DNA from: Cytidiella melzeri | Lineage: Eukaryota; Basidiomycota; Agaricomycetes; Polyporales; Irpicaceae | NCBI GenBank assembly: GCA_022592445.1 | Contig: JABYQR010000165.1 | Location: forward strand, 32,799 to 96,798 | Direction: 5' to 3' | Length of the DNA stretch: 64,000 nucleotides | Part shown: one piece after another, positions 62,089 through 64,000 of the stretch | Layout: every line of letters starts with the position of its first letter | Numbering within the stretch: position 1 is the stretch's first letter | Program-made: the position numbers and the translations under genes | Notes under the pieces: model-generated | Database searches by the model: none | The model's input: the letters and a program-made list of their open reading frames with translations, nothing else | Told to the model about the DNA's origin: nothing

Positions 62089-64000
62089 GCCATATAGGCG
62101 TAAAAGGACTTCACCGTGCGGTTGTCGGAGTCCCATCAGATTCATCGTCCCATTCTTCCTGTCAGATCTGTGCCCGAGCCAATATCAAACGTCTTCCATT
62201 TCCTTCTCAATCGAATTTACACGCGGATCGGCTTCTTTACCACTTACACACCGATATCTGTGGTCCCTTACCCAATTCCTATGGTGCATTCAAATTCTTC
62301 ATTCTATTCATAGACTGCTTCTCGCAATGGATCTATGTTGCCTTACTCAGACACAAATCCGAGGCGTTAGCGCGTTTCAAACAATTCCAAACCGCCTTCG
62401 AACGACTGCTCAATCTCAAGATTTGTATTCTGCGCCTCGACAACGCCCTGGAGTATGTGGAGGGTGCTTTTCGCCTATACTGTGAACAAACCGGGATCAT
62501 CTTCGAGAAGATAGTACCTGATGCATTGCCTCAGAATGGTGTGGCTGAACGAACAAATCTTACCATCGCATCTATGGCGCGTGCTATGCTCATCGAGGCT
62601 AATCTATCCGACTGGTTCTGGCCATTCATGGTGCTTTGTGCGGTTCACGTGAAATGTAGAGTGCCACATGCTGCACTCGAGCGCAATACCACGCCTTTCT
62701 TCCATGTATTCAACCAGCGTCCCGACCTATCATATTTCCACGTTTTTGGGTGTCATGTTACCGCTCGACATGTCAGGTCCGACAGTCTCTCCAAGTTTCA
62801 ACCACGCGGAGAACCCGGATGTTTTGTAGGATACGCAGCTGATGCAAATGGGTACCTTATCTGGTTCCCTCAATCTCGTGCTGTCCGAGTCCGACATGAT
62901 GTCTCTTTCCATGATAATTTGCCGATGACCAGCCCAATTTACTCTCCGGAACAATCTTCCATGTGGAAGGATCTCATAACGGACATCAACGATCATTACT
63001 TGGATGATCCTCTACCGTCTCCTGTACCTGGATCACGTATACATGCTCCTCGCGAGCTGGAAAGTCACACCATCGGAAGGTGAGTGACTTGGATACGCTA
63101 CTATTAGCGTAGGACCTAATGTTTTACATTAGGTATGCTGCTATGCAGCCGGACGCTCCTCGTGAGCGGGAAAACGACGCGGTCACAATGTGAGTCGTTT
63201 GGAAAATAATACAATGATACACATAATCATATATGATAAACTCGTTCTAGTGACAAGGGAAATTTGCGCAGTTTAGCCACTGCACGTGGACGTCGAACAA
63301 TCATTATATCCTCACGATACAATGACTTTAACCCCACGCTCACGGACGAAGGGGGGTGGGATGCGCAAAACACACTAGTGCAGTCCGTCCTGATTCGCGG
63401 AGAAGATTGCATGCTCGACGTACACCCCGCTTCCATTTCCAATATCATACCAATGTTCCTCTGCGCAGACGCTGAATACGACCTCATCTCTCTCGGCACA
63501 CTAGATCCCATTGACAATCCCGACACTGTTGATCCCAAGTCAATCAAGGAGGCCCAACGATCTATCTACTGGACAGAATGGCTGGCTGCGATTTACGAGG
63601 AGCTCGAGGCGTTGAAGGCAAAGGGTGTGTATGAGGAGGTGGATGCCATTCTGTTTGGTCGAAAAGCGGTTGACTGTAAGTGGGTCCTCCACATCAAGCG
63701 CAACCTGGACGGACACATTGCTCGTTTCAAGGCCCGTCTCGTAGCAAAGGGATACACGCAAATACCTGGGCAAGACTTCACATACACATTCGCTCCAGTG
63801 GCTAGATGGGATTCTGTACGGACGATACTCGCCATTGCTGCTTTCCGAGACCTCGAACTCAGGCACATAGACATCAAGACCGCATTCTTGAACGGACCTC
63901 TCTCTGAGGAGATCTATATGCATCGTCCGGAGATTGCGGGGTCTGGATACTGGCGATTGCACAAAGGGCTATACGGACTCAAGCAAGCAGGAAGGACATG
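62070..64000 (+). pseudogene. Copia-2 integrase and reverse transcriptase start, two introns, cut by window end
   Basis: From LHRLLGHIGVKGL (about 62073) one frame stays open to 63079. It has a His/Cys-type N-terminus (HRAVVG.., CQICARANI), integrase core residues HTDICGPL, RLDNALEYV and NGVAERTN, and the GCFVGYAADANGYLIW C-terminal part. Two GT-AG introns follow (63080-63132 and 63190-63250, both phase 2) around a 57-bp exon, then RT: EWLAAIYEELEALKAKGVY, CKWVLHIKRN, RLVAKGYTQIPGQDF, IDIKTAFLNGPL and GLYGLKQAG at the window end. YVDD, RNase H and the 3' LTR lie outside. It is part of a pseudogene because of the upstream changes. Confidence 0.85.

Noticed and set aside
1..64000. CRISPR array, bacterial operon, rRNA or complete tRNA gene
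   Set aside because: The window is eukaryotic; no regularly spaced direct repeats with unique spacers, no rRNA-like sequence, and only a degenerate tRNA-like remnant was seen.

Overview
The window is eukaryotic and almost certainly from an agaricomycete basidiomycete. Genes are dense with short GT-AG introns of about 48-70 bp, with up to 11 exons per gene. A polyporopepsin-type aspartic protease precursor is present. The transposons are typical of mushroom-forming fungi: Plavaka-type transposase, Copia, Gypsy, a DIRS-type tyrosine-recombinase retroelement and a LINE ORF1. Polyporales is a reasonable guess from the protease, but this is inference. All database-type identifications are from recognition of motifs and gene architecture, not from a search.

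Layout. Three gene islands surround a large transposon nest. Island 1 (1-6.9 kb) holds the tail of an unknown gene, a Tag1-like vacuolar membrane glycoprotein on the minus strand and an 11-exon secreted aspartic protease on the plus strand. From 7.0 to 32 kb is a repeat nest: a truncated Gypsy element with its 5' LTR, solo LTRs of two families (A and B, one nested in the other, with perfect 5-bp target duplications), a LINE ORF1 remnant split by a solo LTR, a broken copy of a Ser/Pro-rich gene, a 2.9-kb element with 235-bp inverted repeats, a near-complete Copia element (AGGTG target duplication) inserted upstream of a small secreted protein gene, and a near-perfect 2.1-kb palindrome.

Island 2 (32-44 kb) holds the intact 579-codon Ser/Pro-rich gene whose broken duplicate lies at 15-16.5 kb, two small multi-exon genes, a full-length Plavaka transposase gene (11 exons, one premature stop, two GC-AG introns), a divergently oriented DUF6698-type gene, and a second member of the small secreted protein family. 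From 44.6 to 54 kb lies a decayed DIRS-type element, a third solo LTR-A and old non-coding repeats, including a tRNA-Cys-like remnant.

Island 3 (54.9-59.2 kb) has an RRG7-like mitochondrial nuclease-fold gene and a tail-anchored septin-like gene sharing a 197-bp divergent promoter, then another small secreted protein gene. The window ends inside a second Copia element (about 60.0 kb onward) whose pol region contains two spliceosomal introns formed by a tandem duplication.

Functionally there is no operon-like unit. Host genes serve autophagy/vacuole (Tag1-like), extracellular proteolysis, mitochondria (RRG7-like) and probably membrane-associated septin-like roles. Most of the sequence is mobile DNA, and every autonomous element seen whole carries at least one inactivating change.
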